A stretch of 64,000 bases of DNA from Robinsoniella peoriensis (GCF_042680125.1 NZ_JBHTNY010000013.1), one strand, 5' to 3'. Numbered from the stretch's first letter, positions 26,764-36,786 are shown. The notes: generated from the letters alone by a model not told the origin. A program made the numbers and translations.

Positions 26764-28339
26764 CTGCTCCTCCGCCTATATTTAATACTTTCCCCCGGTA
26801 TTCACTTGGATTCAATCCCGTCTGCATCCGAAAAAGCCTTGAAAAATACCTGGGTGTTTTATATCCCAGAGCTTCACTTACCTGATAGGTTTTATATTGG
26901 GGATTCTTTAATAATTCGATTGCTTTTTCCATCTTCATTCTAGTTACAAACTGTGTGAAATTTTCCCCGGTCTGCTTCTTAAACAGCCTGCTCAAATAAG
27001 ACGAACAGATAAAAAGCTGATTAGCAGTCTCTTCCTGTGAAATATCTTTGTGGATATTATCAATAATATAACGCTTTGCTTTACTGATTAAAGCCGTTGT
27101 ATCATAGTACTCTTTCTTTTCCTCTGCCAGTTTGATCCGGTCAAAGATACGGTCACAATAAGCTTTTAACTCTTCCACACCACTAAAAGACAACACCTGG
27201 GAATAATTAAAGTATGTACGCAGGGAATCGGATAATTTTACGTTTACTTCCTTTATTACCGTGTTCATTGTGGATAAAATCTCTATTACAAAATTATTGC
27301 GGAAGATAGAAGGCGCTGTATTTAATTCCTCCAGTATACTGTGAAAGATCTTCTGGGCGGTGACCATATTTCCCAAACTAATATTGGACATAATCAGTTT
27401 CTTCTGCTCCTGAAGGTGCTGTTTTAAGCTCTCTTGGGAATACCCCTGGCTAAAAAGCCCCTCCTGGATTCCATTGATATCAAATATATTATGATAAATC
27501 TGTTTTATTTCATATACAGCCTGAAAATGAAAGCTGCTCATTAGTTCCTGTACCAGCAGATCCAGCTCTCTCTTGCAGATTTCAAGTGCATCTGTTTCAT
27601 CACTCTGCTTTATCAGAACACCGAATATTTCCAATATTTCCCCTGATTTAAATACCAGATGGAAAGACATTTCTTTATGATAAATCTGTAGAAAATGATG
27701 GATATTTATTTCAAACTGGTCATAATTGTACTGCCAGACATGCTTCATAAATTCCGGATAATTTTCTATCCGGATATCAGCAAGCAGGCAGTGGCACAGG
27801 TTGATATCCATCTGTGGATATAAGACAGCCATCCTGCTTCTGATATACTCCTCGCTTCCAGCCACACCTAATATCAGATCTGAGAAAAAGCGTTCTTCCA
27901 GCAGCGGAATTGCCTCCTCCATCCGGTATTTTTCTTCCTGCGCTTTCCTTTCCTGTTGTTGTTTCTGATCCAGTTCCAACTTCAGCTTGCTGAATGTTTC
28001 TATTAAATTGTCAACATCAATGGGCTTTAGCAGATAATCTTCTGCTCCGTATTTAATTCCCTGCAATGCCAGTTCAAATTCCTGGTAGCCACTGATCAGA
28101 ACTACTTTACATGGCATTTTGTGGTCAAATACATACTTTGCCACTTCAATGCCCGAAATATGGCTCATTTTAATATCTGTCAGAATAACATCCGGTATTG
28201 CATAATCCAGATATTCAATGATTTCCTGCCCATCTGTAAAGATATCTGCAATCTCAAACCCCAGATCATTCCAGTCGACTACATTTTTTAAACCTTCCCT
28301 GATTATTTTTTCATCATCTGCAATCAATAACTGATACAT
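26753..28339 (-). CDS. YesN-type response regulator with AraC DNA-binding domain
   Basis: 528 residues. The N-terminal receiver (LLIADDEKIIREGLKNVVDW) has phospho-acceptor Asp55 in VILTDIKMSH and the conserved Lys in EDYLLKPIDVDNL. A long central region of about 270 residues follows without a recognised fold. The C-terminal AraC domain has ISQEETANQLFICSSYLSRL and TYQVSEALGYKTPRYFSRLF. It is the cytoplasmic partner of the YesM kinase and probably activates the sugar-transport operon downstream. Upstream there is no close same-strand gene; its promoter would lie in 28340-28440, next to the TetR operator. Confidence 0.94.
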   Translation of the reverse strand: MYQLLIADDEKIIREGLKNVVDWNDLGFEIADIFTDGQEIIEYLDYAIPDVILTDIKMSHISGIEVAKYVFDHKMPCKVVLISGYQEFELALQGIKYGAEDYLLKPIDVDNLIETFSKLKLELDQKQQQERKAQEEKYRMEEAIPLLEERFFSDLILGVAGSEEYIRSRMAVLYPQMDINLCHCLLADIRIENYPEFMKHVWQYNYDQFEINIHHFLQIYHKEMSFHLVFKSGEILEIFGVLIKQSDETDALEICKRELDLLVQELMSSFHFQAVYEIKQIYHNIFDINGIQEGLFSQGYSQESLKQHLQEQKKLIMSNISLGNMVTAQKIFHSILEELNTAPSIFRNNFVIEILSTMNTVIKEVNVKLSDSLRTYFNYSQVLSFSGVEELKAYCDRIFDRIKLAEEKKEYYDTTALISKAKRYIIDNIHKDISQEETANQLFICSSYLSRLFKKQTGENFTQFVTRMKMEKAIELLKNPQYKTYQVSEALGYKTPRYFSRLFRMQTGLNPSEYRGKVLNIGGGADEI

Positions 28340-28441
28340 TTTTTCCTCCTTCTCATTTACACTGTCTGCTATTTGACAGTTTTTCTCCCTTTACCCCTGT
28401 CAATACCTCGTTGAAATTCATTTCTATTCTTCCATATAAAT

Positions 28442-28495
28442 AATTGACCACCCGGTCTATTTCTGTTATACTACAAATAGACCGGTCGGTCAATT
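28442..28495 (+). promoter_or_regulatory. TetR promoter inside a 54-bp palindromic operator
   Basis: AATTGACCACCCGGTCTATTT (28442-28462) is nearly the reverse complement of 28475-28495, with 12 bases between. Each arm holds a GACC...GGTC core typical of TetR sites. Within the palindrome lie TTGACC (28444-28449), a 17-base spacer and TATACT (28467-28472), a complete promoter for the TetR gene at 28521. Two repressor dimers could occlude it, giving autoregulation. Confidence 0.8.
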
Positions 28496-28520
28496 ATTAT
28501 TTATCAGGAGGAACCATTCA

Positions 28521-29147
28521 TTGAAAAGAGAATTGAAAACATTACAAAGCCGAGAAAAAATATTACATGCGGCTATAACTGAATTTGGCAAAAACGGATA
28601 TGACAAAGCATCCTTAAATGCAGCGCTGGCGCAGAGCGGCATTTCAAAAGGACTGGTATACCACTATTTCAAAAATAAAGATGAATTGTATCTGTGCTGC
28701 GTAAAATCATGCTTTCAGGCTTTAATGGAATACCTGAAAACAAATTGCACCAGTACCAATCAGTCTAAAATCCGGCTTCAGGAATATTTTGATACACGCC
28801 AGCGTTTTTTTACGGAAAATCCCTTTTTTATACGCATTTTTTTCAATGCTGTCATACAGCCTCCTTCTCATTTGAGCACGGAAATTAATCTGCTTAAGAA
28901 GGACTTTGACCAGCTTAATCTTCAGCTATTCGAATCTGTACTGTCCGGGCTGCCCCTTCGGAATGGAATCTCGATTGAAGATGCCTGCTCCTATTTCAGT
29001 GCCGTTCAGGAAACATTTCACCAACAATATTTTAAAGAACTTTCCAATTGGGATACCGACAGCAACTTTATTGAAGTTCACGAAGAAAAGGTACGAAAAT
29101 CGGTAGATATGATTTTATATGGCATCGCAAAGGAGGATAATTTATGA
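28521..29147 (+). CDS. TetR-family transcriptional regulator
   Basis: 208 residues. The N-terminal helix-turn-helix is canonical: REKILHAAITEFGKNGYDKA, SLNAALAQSGISKGLVYHYF and KNKDELYLCC. The C-terminal helical ligand domain is not assignable to a subfamily. The TTG start follows CAGGAGG. The stop overlaps the antiporter start (ATGA), so the two are translationally coupled. It probably represses its own operon through the palindrome at 28442-28495 and responds to a small hydrophobic or stress-related ligand that is not identifiable here. Confidence 0.92.
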   Translation: MKRELKTLQSREKILHAAITEFGKNGYDKASLNAALAQSGISKGLVYHYFKNKDELYLCCVKSCFQALMEYLKTNCTSTNQSKIRLQEYFDTRQRFFTENPFFIRIFFNAVIQPPSHLSTEINLLKKDFDQLNLQLFESVLSGLPLRNGISIEDACSYFSAVQETFHQQYFKELSNWDTDSNFIEVHEEKVRKSVDMILYGIAKEDNL

Positions 29148-30376
29148 TACCTGCAATTTTACGACTGGCAGCAGCAATTGCTTTGGCATATGCAGCTGGT
29201 AAATTAGTCTCAAAAATCAAACTGCCCGCAATTTTAGGCTGGCTCATCGCAGGCATGATTCTGGGACCTCATGCCCTCCAATTATTAAATGTTTCACTAC
29301 TGGACATGAAATGGTACCAAACTTCCAACCATGTACTGGAATGTGCTGTGGGACTGATGATCGGTACCGAAATTATCTGGAAAAATATAAAGCGTTCCGG
29401 CAACCAGATTATTGTAATTACAGTTGCCGAATCTCTGGTAACCTTTGCTGTAGTTACGCTTACTTTTGGCGTGATCTTTTATATTTTCCAGATACCGCTC
29501 TATCTTGCTGCTATTATGGGAAGCATCGCGCTTGCTACAGCACCTGCTCCATCCTTGTCCATAGTAAGGGAATTCCATACAAATGGCCCGGTAACGAAAA
29601 CTTTGATTCCCCTTGCAGCAATTGATGATATTATTGGTGTTGTAATCTTTTTCACGATTATATCAATTGTATCTGCTCAAATATCCGCATCTGCCATGCC
29701 AGTTTATATGATTATACTCACCCCCGTTCTTCCAGTGTTAATCGGATTAGTAATCGGCATACCCGCAGGTTTTCTGTTCAAAAAAACATCTTCCGCAAAC
29801 CTCTGTTTTATAGAACTGTGCCTCTTTATCCTATTAGCAGCCATATGCGGATTTATATTTAATACTTATATCCTTCCGGAACCTGTTTTGAATTTTATGT
29901 TAATCGGAATGGCATTTTCCGCTGCATTTTCCAATATTATTCCGGAAGAACAGCTGTCCACACTTATGAAAAAATTCAATCCTGTTCTGGGATTCGCCCT
30001 GATAGCAGTTATCCTGAATCTGGGCGCTCCGCTGGATTACCACCTGATTCTGGGTGCCGGCATATTTACGGTTATCTACATTTTGTCCAGAGCTTTCGGC
30101 AAATACAGTGGTGCCTATCTTGGAGCGCGGCTCTCTCATTCCCCTGAGGTGATCCGAAGATATCTGGGATTCACCCTGCTTCCCCATTCAGGTGTATCGC
30201 TGGTCTTTACCGGAATTGCCGTTGCTGCACTGGAGGGTCCTGCACCGGATTGTGCCCACATTATTCAGGGAACAATTGCAGCTGCTGCCGTAATTAATGA
30301 AATTATAGCTGTTATTCTGGCACAAAAGGCATTTAAATGGGCCGGTGAAATTCCAGAATGTGATGCAGCTGTTTAA
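29144..30376 (+). CDS. CPA2-family cation/proton antiporter
   Basis: 410 residues with about 12 membrane segments. The N-terminal KLPAILGWLIAGMILGPHAL is the sodium/hydrogen exchanger family entry, and the mid-protein ATAPAPSLSIVREFHTNGPV followed by AAIDDIIGVVIFF holds the paired acidic residues of CPA2 transporters. It lacks the C-terminal TrkA/KTN domains of KefB/KefC. It exchanges Na+ or K+ for protons at the membrane. It is coupled to the TetR gene by a 4-base overlap, an arrangement suggesting ligand- or stress-controlled ion homeostasis. Confidence 0.9.
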   Translation: MIPAILRLAAAIALAYAAGKLVSKIKLPAILGWLIAGMILGPHALQLLNVSLLDMKWYQTSNHVLECAVGLMIGTEIIWKNIKRSGNQIIVITVAESLVTFAVVTLTFGVIFYIFQIPLYLAAIMGSIALATAPAPSLSIVREFHTNGPVTKTLIPLAAIDDIIGVVIFFTIISIVSAQISASAMPVYMIILTPVLPVLIGLVIGIPAGFLFKKTSSANLCFIELCLFILLAAICGFIFNTYILPEPVLNFMLIGMAFSAAFSNIIPEEQLSTLMKKFNPVLGFALIAVILNLGAPLDYHLILGAGIFTVIYILSRAFGKYSGAYLGARLSHSPEVIRRYLGFTLLPHSGVSLVFTGIAVAALEGPAPDCAHIIQGTIAAAAVINEIIAVILAQKAFKWAGEIPECDAAV

Positions 30377-30405
30377 CTAAGCAGCGCATCAGCTTTCATC
30401 AGGCA

Positions 30406-30438
30406 GGCGGCAATGAGAAAATAATTCTCACTGCCGCC
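30406..30438. terminator. Bidirectional terminator between convergent genes
   Basis: GGCGGCAATGAGAA (30406-30419) pairs with TTCTCACTGCCGCC (30425-30438) with one mismatch, then AATTTTAT on the plus strand. It separates the antiporter from the large secreted protein gene. Confidence 0.85.
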
Positions 30439-30461
30439 AATTTTATACCTTTATACGTTTC

Positions 30462-33400
30462 CTACTTTGCCTTTATTGTGATCGGGCTGCTGTAACGGCC
30501 ATAGATATTCTTGCCTTTTACTTTACAATAAGTTTTTACTTTATAAGTGTAAGTCTTACCTTTTACCACCTTGTGATCAACGAATTTGAAAGTTTTATTA
30601 TTTACAACTGCAATCCGCTTCCATGATCCTCCGCTCTTCTTAAAGATCCGGTATCCCGTAACTCCGGAAACTTTATTCCAGCTTATCTTGTTCTTTCCTT
30701 TATAAGCCTTTCCATTTATGGATACAGCCTGTGGTACCACCTTAATTGTCTTACTTTTCCATTTACTGTAAACAGTTTTTTCTCCTGTTTTCTTATATGC
30801 TTTCACAGCAAATGTGTAATTCTTTCCAAGGCTTCCTTTCGTGTAGTAAAAATAGGTTCGGTTCTTTTTCACCGTTTCCAGCTTTCTATATGTCTTACCT
30901 TTTTTCAGATAAATAATATATCCGTCTGCTCCTGCTATTTGATTCCAGCTCAGTTTCACATTATCTGTTTTGCTGTTTTGTGCTTTTACCGCCACTGTCG
31001 CTGCTTTTAATCCGGCTGCTGCCGCTTTATCAGAATCCACTTTCAGATTCCTAATGGCTTTGTCCAAAGCTTCTGTCTGGGCATTCACTGTACTTTGTAA
31101 TGCATTCGGGTCATCTGCCGTCTTTTGCGCCTGGGAAATGGCTGCGGTCAGCGCACCGTAAGACTGGTCTGTATAATTACCCGGTTTAATTGCCTTTGCT
31201 TCCTCAATCTTTGCCAGTAATGCACGTTTGTCCGGTTTGACAGGCTGTACTTCTTTTTTAACCAGACCTTTTACAGATGCCATTAATGCACTGGCTGCCT
31301 GATCAACTTCTGACTGCTCTGCATTATCATTTCCCAATACTGCCCGGGCATAGGCTAAAGCATCCAGCATCTGATCTACGCTTTTCTGTGTATACAGGGT
31401 GAGATCTATTCTATCTGCCTGTCCGACAGCATCTTCCAATGCCTTGTAATCTGCCCTGAGCCGAAGTGCCTCTAAACGAATACGAAGCTCTTTTAAAATG
31501 CTGTTAACGGCTGACTGGCTCTTTGGATTTACGGCTTCTTCTTCTGCAAGCCGCAGTGCATTTACAAATTCCTGCTTGCCTGCTTCTCTGTAAGCATCCA
31601 GTTTTTCTAAAATTTCCGCTGCCCTTTCAAGTTCCTTGCTCAGTCTTTCCAGATCAATCACCAGCATGCTGTTCATCGACGCCAATAATTCTTCATAGGC
31701 CTGCTGCAATTCACTTTCTAAAGGCTGGTCATCCTCTAACAGCTGATTCGCCTGCTCCATTGCCAGTAAGAATCTTTCCCTTGTTTCCTCAGGATACTGT
31801 TCTATCTTTGCAGCCATGATTTTCCCTGCTTCTGTAAGAGCAGCCAAAGATTCTCTCACAGATTCCCCGTATTTTACCTGGATAACAGCCTGCGTTAATT
31901 CATATGCTATTCTGTCTGTTTCTTGTTGTGATGCACTGCCATCGGCTAAAATTTCCTTTGCCATAAGAAGTGTGTTCCGGTAGAATTCTGCTGTCTCTTC
32001 TGCCGTATTTGCAAGATCTTCCTCTGTAATTGTGCTTTCTGCATCCGAGATGATCTTATCCAGCCCGTCTTTGCTGACGCCGTCTTGCGTTACCGTCACA
32101 CTGCATTCTGCATGTATTTCAGGATAACCTTCCGGATACACCCGTACTGTTGTCTCCCCCTGAGTGATGCCGGTAACTGTTCCCTGCGTAACTTCTGCTG
32201 TTGCGGGATCATCTGAAGACCATACCAATGATATTTCTAATCCTTCCGGCATCATCTTCGCACCAAGTGTGATGCTCTCTCCGGCTTTCATGTTAACTTC
32301 TGTCTGATCCAGTTCAATGCTATCCGGCGTAACTACTTTCACCAGATTTAATATAGCATTTTCCAGTTCTGCATTCTTCGCATCTACTATTTCCTGGGCT
32401 GCCCCGTCGTTTTGTAATATTTCTTTTGCGGCCTTAATTGTGTCTTGCAAAGCCTGATAACTCTCTTTTGTGTAGCCGTCCGGTAATATCGCTTCCGCTT
32501 CCTTTAGGGTTTCTGTCAAGGCATTTTTATCTGCGGTAACTATCACTTTACACTCAGCCTTTATGTCCGGGTAGCCCTCAGGATATACGCTTACTGTTGT
32601 AGTTCCAATGCGGTATGCCGTCACTGTCCCTTCCTCTACCCTTGCAATTTCATATTCGTGAGCCAGCCAGTTTAACGTTACTTCTGCGTCATTTGGTGTT
32701 ACTTCAGCATAAAGCTCTGCCGTATCGCCAACTTTCATTCTTAATTCCGTCTGGTCCAGCGAGATGGTTTCCGGAACTATTTCTTTTATTTTGGAGAATT
32801 CAATCTTCAGGTCATCGAAATAGACATTAGATGTTCCATTTCCGCCTGAGCCTGACCAATAATCTCCCAGCGCAACGGTATTAAATCCTGTCCGGTAATC
32901 GGTAGTATCAATCAGGGTATCATCTATGTAGAGTTTGCAGTCTTCCCCCGATGAATAATCCCACTTCAGTTCATGCCATCCCTCCGTACGAACAACCTCT
33001 GACCGGTAGTTCTGGCTTCCGATACGGTAATAGTATTTATCAGGTGATCCGGGTGCCCGTGTTTCAATTCCCATTGCTATGAAGTCGCTTGTAGAAGGGT
33101 CTTTGTCATCCGTAGTTACATTTGCCACTACCTGGGTTAACGGCGCTTTTGTCATATTATCGTATAACCAAACAGAAACAACCCCGTTTTTGACTTCGTT
33201 AAATTCTTTTGAAATAACAACCATATCCTGGTCTGTTTTAAAACTTTTTTCCCCGCCATGTGCTTTCTCAGTGCTAGTCACAGGAATTCCTTTTTCTCTG
33301 TTCCATCCAGTAAATTCATTATTTTCATATTCAAAATCATAGGTGAGTACATCCGGATCCTCGTTAGAGGTGGTAAAGCAATATGTCTCACTTGTTTTCG

Positions 33401-35984
33401 AAGTGCAGTCCATGCCATCACCCACAGCAGTCACACGCCAGTAGTAGGCAGTGCCTCTCTCCAGGGCTGACGCATTTGCCCAGTCATTTTCTGTGATCTC
33501 TGAGTAGATCACGTCATTAAATTCTGCATCCCGGGATACTTCCACAAAATATTTTACTGCATTTTCTGCTTTGTTCCAGGTCAGTTTCACGCCGTCGATA
33601 AAGGTGAGATTTTCCGAATTATTTTCCGGAGATGTTAATACCGGTGTGCCGGTTTCTGTTTTCACAACCGTTCTGTACTGATCTGAATACAGACCCACTT
33701 TTGTTACATCAAAGTGGTTTTCTCCCATGACTTCTTTAATCATGGAATTCTCTTTCACTTTAAACTGGGATAAAGAAGAATTCTCAAATCCGATATCTGT
33801 TCCCGCGGGCAGCGCATGTTCCCGTTCTACCGTTCCCAGTTCGTCTACTCTTTTGCTGATATTGCCATATGGATTGGCAACACCTGCCAGTATATTGTCC
33901 TTTATAACTGCATTGGCCGGTTTGCGGGCATTCAGAAGATTCCCCTCACTATCACAGGTTTCCACATCCATTACCGCCAGATCCGGATATTTCTCATCCC
34001 ACAATGCTTTGTCATAGCGCTCGTCGCTTCTTAAATCCATAAGTTCGGCATAGCAGTTACCATTGGGTTTCTGTGCATGATAATATGCCCAGCCTTCACC
34101 CCGGTTATCATAATGAAGACCTCTTCCATTGTTTTGGTTCAATACAATATTATTGGTAAATACGTTATCCTGCCCGCCGCCTAACAGCATGACGTATCCG
34201 GTAATATTATTGAATAAATTGGCAGTGATTTCAATACCGCTGGATAAATCGTCACAGTATACTCCGGCAGAACCAATGCCTCCATTGGAGTAAATATCAT
34301 GAAGATAATTATTGGTAATCTTTACGCCCCGGTAGGTCCATGTTCTTACTGAATAGATGGCTCCGCAGTCGGATGTCTCGTAGCACACATTAAATATATC
34401 ATTGTTGCTGATCACATGATCATTGCCATCGTAGCTGATTGCCATGTGGGGAGCATTATAGATCTTGTTATTGGATGCCGTATTTCCACATCCGAAAATT
34501 TTAACAGCCGGTGTGTAGGTTCTGTTAATTACCGAGAAATCACTGATATCATTATTGACTGCCCGGTTATTGCCCGGAGTCAGGGTATAACGGTCGCCGC
34601 CTCCCAGAAAGATTCCTCCCTGTCCGGTTCTGGTGATATTACAACTGGTGATGGTATTATTAAATCCACCGTGAGCACCAGTATTAATAGTCTCGTAATC
34701 GGTGCCTTCTATTCCCACTACTACTGCCTTTTGCCCTAAATCCGAAAAACCGCAGCCACCGATTGTGACATTATTACAATCTACTAAAGAAATACCATGA
34801 CCGTTGGAATATCCAAAGTTCATATTTTCTACTTTTATGTAAGACGCATTTTCCATGCTGATAAACGGTGTCCGCGCCATTGAAAGTGCTACCTCGCTAT
34901 CGGAAAGAGCTTTCTCAGGATACAGGTATAATTTTCCGTTTTCTCTGTCCAGATACCATTCTCCCGGCTGGTCTACTTCGCAAAGCAGGTTAAAAGCGTA
35001 AAAATTCTTACCGCCAAACACCCCGTATCTGGAGGGCTGAAGTGCTGACATCTTCATTCCGGCAGCAGTTTCCTCAAGCTTATTAATCTTCATCGTATCA
35101 TCTGCCCAATCCCAGCAGAAATAGCCAAATACCCACAAGTCACTTTCCAGGGACCACAGCGGGTACTTATTTTTAAACACAGATCCTTCCACTGTGAAGA
35201 TGCCGCCTTTTTGATTGATCCATTCATCCTCCGGATATTTACATTCACATGGAATTCCACTGTTTTTGCTGCAATCCGGGCAGGTTCCGTCAGGATTCGG
35301 CATATGGTCTCTTGGAACGAAGCCTTTTTCCAAAGCTTTAGACGTCTTGATAAATCCGCTGTTTGGATACCTGGAAAGACGCTGATCTTTTCCATCTACA
35401 GAAACGGATATACCCGGTGCCTGTGAAGGCCATCCAAAACCATTCTTTACAATCTCACCAAAATCTGTGATACCCTCATTCGCCGTAATATCATATACGA
35501 CTATCTGATCACTTGCCGCCTCCGGCAGTCTTGCCAGAATTTCCGAATCTGACACCGGTTCGAATTTTTCACCGGGCAAAACCAGATTGCCGTAGAAATT
35601 AACCTCTTCATCATTATATGCTCTGTATACGATGGGATTTTCTTCTGTTCCGGAATCTTCTTCCGTCAGATGAAAACTGTCTCCCAGCCGCCTGTAGGTT
35701 CCGCCTTTTACATTTACCGCAACTCCGCCGTCCGGCAAACCCCTTGTTTCTTTTAGAACTTTTACGGCATCTCTTGCCGCCTCCAGGCTGGCAAAGGGCT
35801 TCTCGATACTTCCGTCATTCGAATCATCGCCGTCAACTGCCACATAAAATTCTTTCCCCGGTTGAAAATCCCGGGCAGCTTCCGTATGACCGGAATCCGA
35901 CGCTGCATTTGCCGGTAATACGCTCGTCAAAAGCATCGCAGACACCATAAATAAGCTCAGTACTCTTTTCAATCTACTTTTCAT
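30462..35984 (-). CDS. Secreted multidomain right-handed beta-helix protein (GH141-like)
   Basis: 1840 residues. Signal peptide at 1-27 (VLSLFMVSAMLLTSVLPANA). The catalytic-like N-terminal part (about 35-760) begins REFYVAVDGDDSNDGSIEKP-like and continues as a parallel beta-helix with many NN/ITNN turns (VINRTYTPAVKIFGCGNTAS, GIGSAGVYCDDLSSGIEITA), the style of GH141 and related enzymes. Then an Fn3-like domain (about 770-865), a laminin-G-like sandwich (870-1070), Big2 (1080-1160), one FIVAR repeat, a second Big2 (1235-1315), five more FIVAR-like helical repeats (1320-1655) and two C-terminal Fn3-like domains rich in Lys/Tyr. There is no LPXTG or SLH anchor. It is probably exported and binds and degrades a fucose- or xylose-containing glycan; activity is not proven. 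Confidence 0.85.
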   Translation of the reverse strand: MKSRLKRVLSLFMVSAMLLTSVLPANAASDSGHTEAARDFQPGKEFYVAVDGDDSNDGSIEKPFASLEAARDAVKVLKETRGLPDGGVAVNVKGGTYRRLGDSFHLTEEDSGTEENPIVYRAYNDEEVNFYGNLVLPGEKFEPVSDSEILARLPEAASDQIVVYDITANEGITDFGEIVKNGFGWPSQAPGISVSVDGKDQRLSRYPNSGFIKTSKALEKGFVPRDHMPNPDGTCPDCSKNSGIPCECKYPEDEWINQKGGIFTVEGSVFKNKYPLWSLESDLWVFGYFCWDWADDTMKINKLEETAAGMKMSALQPSRYGVFGGKNFYAFNLLCEVDQPGEWYLDRENGKLYLYPEKALSDSEVALSMARTPFISMENASYIKVENMNFGYSNGHGISLVDCNNVTIGGCGFSDLGQKAVVVGIEGTDYETINTGAHGGFNNTITSCNITRTGQGGIFLGGGDRYTLTPGNNRAVNNDISDFSVINRTYTPAVKIFGCGNTASNNKIYNAPHMAISYDGNDHVISNNDIFNVCYETSDCGAIYSVRTWTYRGVKITNNYLHDIYSNGGIGSAGVYCDDLSSGIEITANLFNNITGYVMLLGGGQDNVFTNNIVLNQNNGRGLHYDNRGEGWAYYHAQKPNGNCYAELMDLRSDERYDKALWDEKYPDLAVMDVETCDSEGNLLNARKPANAVIKDNILAGVANPYGNISKRVDELGTVEREHALPAGTDIGFENSSLSQFKVKENSMIKEVMGENHFDVTKVGLYSDQYRTVVKTETGTPVLTSPENNSENLTFIDGVKLTWNKAENAVKYFVEVSRDAEFNDVIYSEITENDWANASALERGTAYYWRVTAVGDGMDCTSKTSETYCFTTSNEDPDVLTYDFEYENNEFTGWNREKGIPVTSTEKAHGGEKSFKTDQDMVVISKEFNEVKNGVVSVWLYDNMTKAPLTQVVANVTTDDKDPSTSDFIAMGIETRAPGSPDKYYYRIGSQNYRSEVVRTEGWHELKWDYSSGEDCKLYIDDTLIDTTDYRTGFNTVALGDYWSGSGGNGTSNVYFDDLKIEFSKIKEIVPETISLDQTELRMKVGDTAELYAEVTPNDAEVTLNWLAHEYEIARVEEGTVTAYRIGTTTVSVYPEGYPDIKAECKVIVTADKNALTETLKEAEAILPDGYTKESYQALQDTIKAAKEILQNDGAAQEIVDAKNAELENAILNLVKVVTPDSIELDQTEVNMKAGESITLGAKMMPEGLEISLVWSSDDPATAEVTQGTVTGITQGETTVRVYPEGYPEIHAECSVTVTQDGVSKDGLDKIISDAESTITEEDLANTAEETAEFYRNTLLMAKEILADGSASQQETDRIAYELTQAVIQVKYGESVRESLAALTEAGKIMAAKIEQYPEETRERFLLAMEQANQLLEDDQPLESELQQAYEELLASMNSMLVIDLERLSKELERAAEILEKLDAYREAGKQEFVNALRLAEEEAVNPKSQSAVNSILKELRIRLEALRLRADYKALEDAVGQADRIDLTLYTQKSVDQMLDALAYARAVLGNDNAEQSEVDQAASALMASVKGLVKKEVQPVKPDKRALLAKIEEAKAIKPGNYTDQSYGALTAAISQAQKTADDPNALQSTVNAQTEALDKAIRNLKVDSDKAAAAGLKAATVAVKAQNSKTDNVKLSWNQIAGADGYIIYLKKGKTYRKLETVKKNRTYFYYTKGSLGKNYTFAVKAYKKTGEKTVYSKWKSKTIKVVPQAVSINGKAYKGKNKISWNKVSGVTGYRIFKKSGGSWKRIAVVNNKTFKFVDHKVVKGKTYTYKVKTYCKVKGKNIYGRYSSPITIKAK

Positions 35985-36297
35985 ACCTTCTACCTCTTCT
36001 TTACATAAATTTGTATTTCCTTCATCTCTCTGTGCATCCTCCCCGTATCTGTCTTTCCTCCTTTCTCATTGAAATATATAGATTTTTCTGTATAATAAAG
36101 GTACTTCGACTATGGAGCTTCCTTTGCCGTGCCCTTATTACCTTTTGTATAACCGCCCGTAACAAGATCATTTCACCTAGTACTATTCCGGACAGTAATA
36201 ATAGTGACAGCACTGTCCGGATGGAGCACTATTTTTAACTTTAATATACTTAATTTACCATTTTACGGCAATGTCAGGATTCTGCTATTTGGTGCTA
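35985..36297. other. Intergenic region with a 10-bp inverted repeat, no gene seen
   Basis: Upstream of the large secreted protein gene. TCCGGACAGT (36187-36196) and ACTGTCCGGA (36212-36221) form a perfect 10-bp stem with a 15-base loop and no T-run. Nothing else coding is supported here. Confidence 0.6.
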
Positions 36298-36498
36298 CTA
36301 TTTTGACCAGTTTTTAGAAACCGGTCCGGAGGGCATATTGCAGTCCGGCTGTAAAAACCATCCACCCATAATATGCCATTTTCCTTCTTTCACCAGATCC
36401 TGAATTGTTTGAAATAAATCCGGTTCATATTCTTCTACCCATTGATACAGTAATGCTTCATTATGATTGGTGAAAATACCTGCATTGCAATTATTCAC
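36298..36498 (-). pseudogene. GH38 alpha-mannosidase fragment
   Basis: The 66-codon frame encodes NHNEALLYQWVEEYEPDLFQ, KEGKWHIMGGWFLQPDCNMP and then departs to SGPVSKNWSK and a stop. The matched part is a well conserved stretch of the N-terminal (Glyco_hydro_38) domain of family GH38 alpha-mannosidases, where MGGW and QPDCNMPSGE are near the catalytic centre. The normal continuation (ESFVRQ) is missing, and no upstream domain is present. It is a relic of a gene of more than 800 codons. Confidence 0.8.
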
Positions 36499-36630
36499 TG
36501 CCGGGAGACTTAAATACCCCGCAGATTAAGACAGCGTATTTGACTCTACTTTATAAAAACTATCCCCGGATCACAACTACAAAATTTAATCTTTCCTTTG
36601 ATTTCCATCACTCCTCTTTTTCTCTGCAAA

Positions 36631-36666
36631 GTCAGATACCCCGCAGGAAACTGCGGGGTATCTGAC
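36631..36666. repeat. Perfect 16-bp hairpin with GAAA tetraloop
   Basis: GTCAGATACCCCGCAG (36631-36646), loop GAAA, CTGCGGGGTATCTGAC (36651-36666). No T-run follows on either strand, so a standard terminator is unlikely. A partial copy of one arm (TACCCCGCAG) recurs near 36515. The surrounding 36499-36728 holds no gene. Confidence 0.75.
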
Positions 36667-36728
36667 CAACGCACCTGTTGCCAAACGAACCTAGAAGTGT
36701 TACCGTGTTTAGGTCACTGCTGTAAATA

Positions 36729-36778
36729 AAAAAGCTGATGCATGAAACGGCATTTAATGCCCTTTTTGCAACAGCTTT
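36729..36778 (-). terminator. Terminator downstream of the Rpn remnant
   Basis: On the minus strand AAAGCTGTTGCA pairs imperfectly with TGCATCAGCTTT around an inner GGCAT/ATGCC helix and is followed by TTTTTTATTT. Confidence 0.7.
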
Positions 36779-36786
36779 CCACCATG

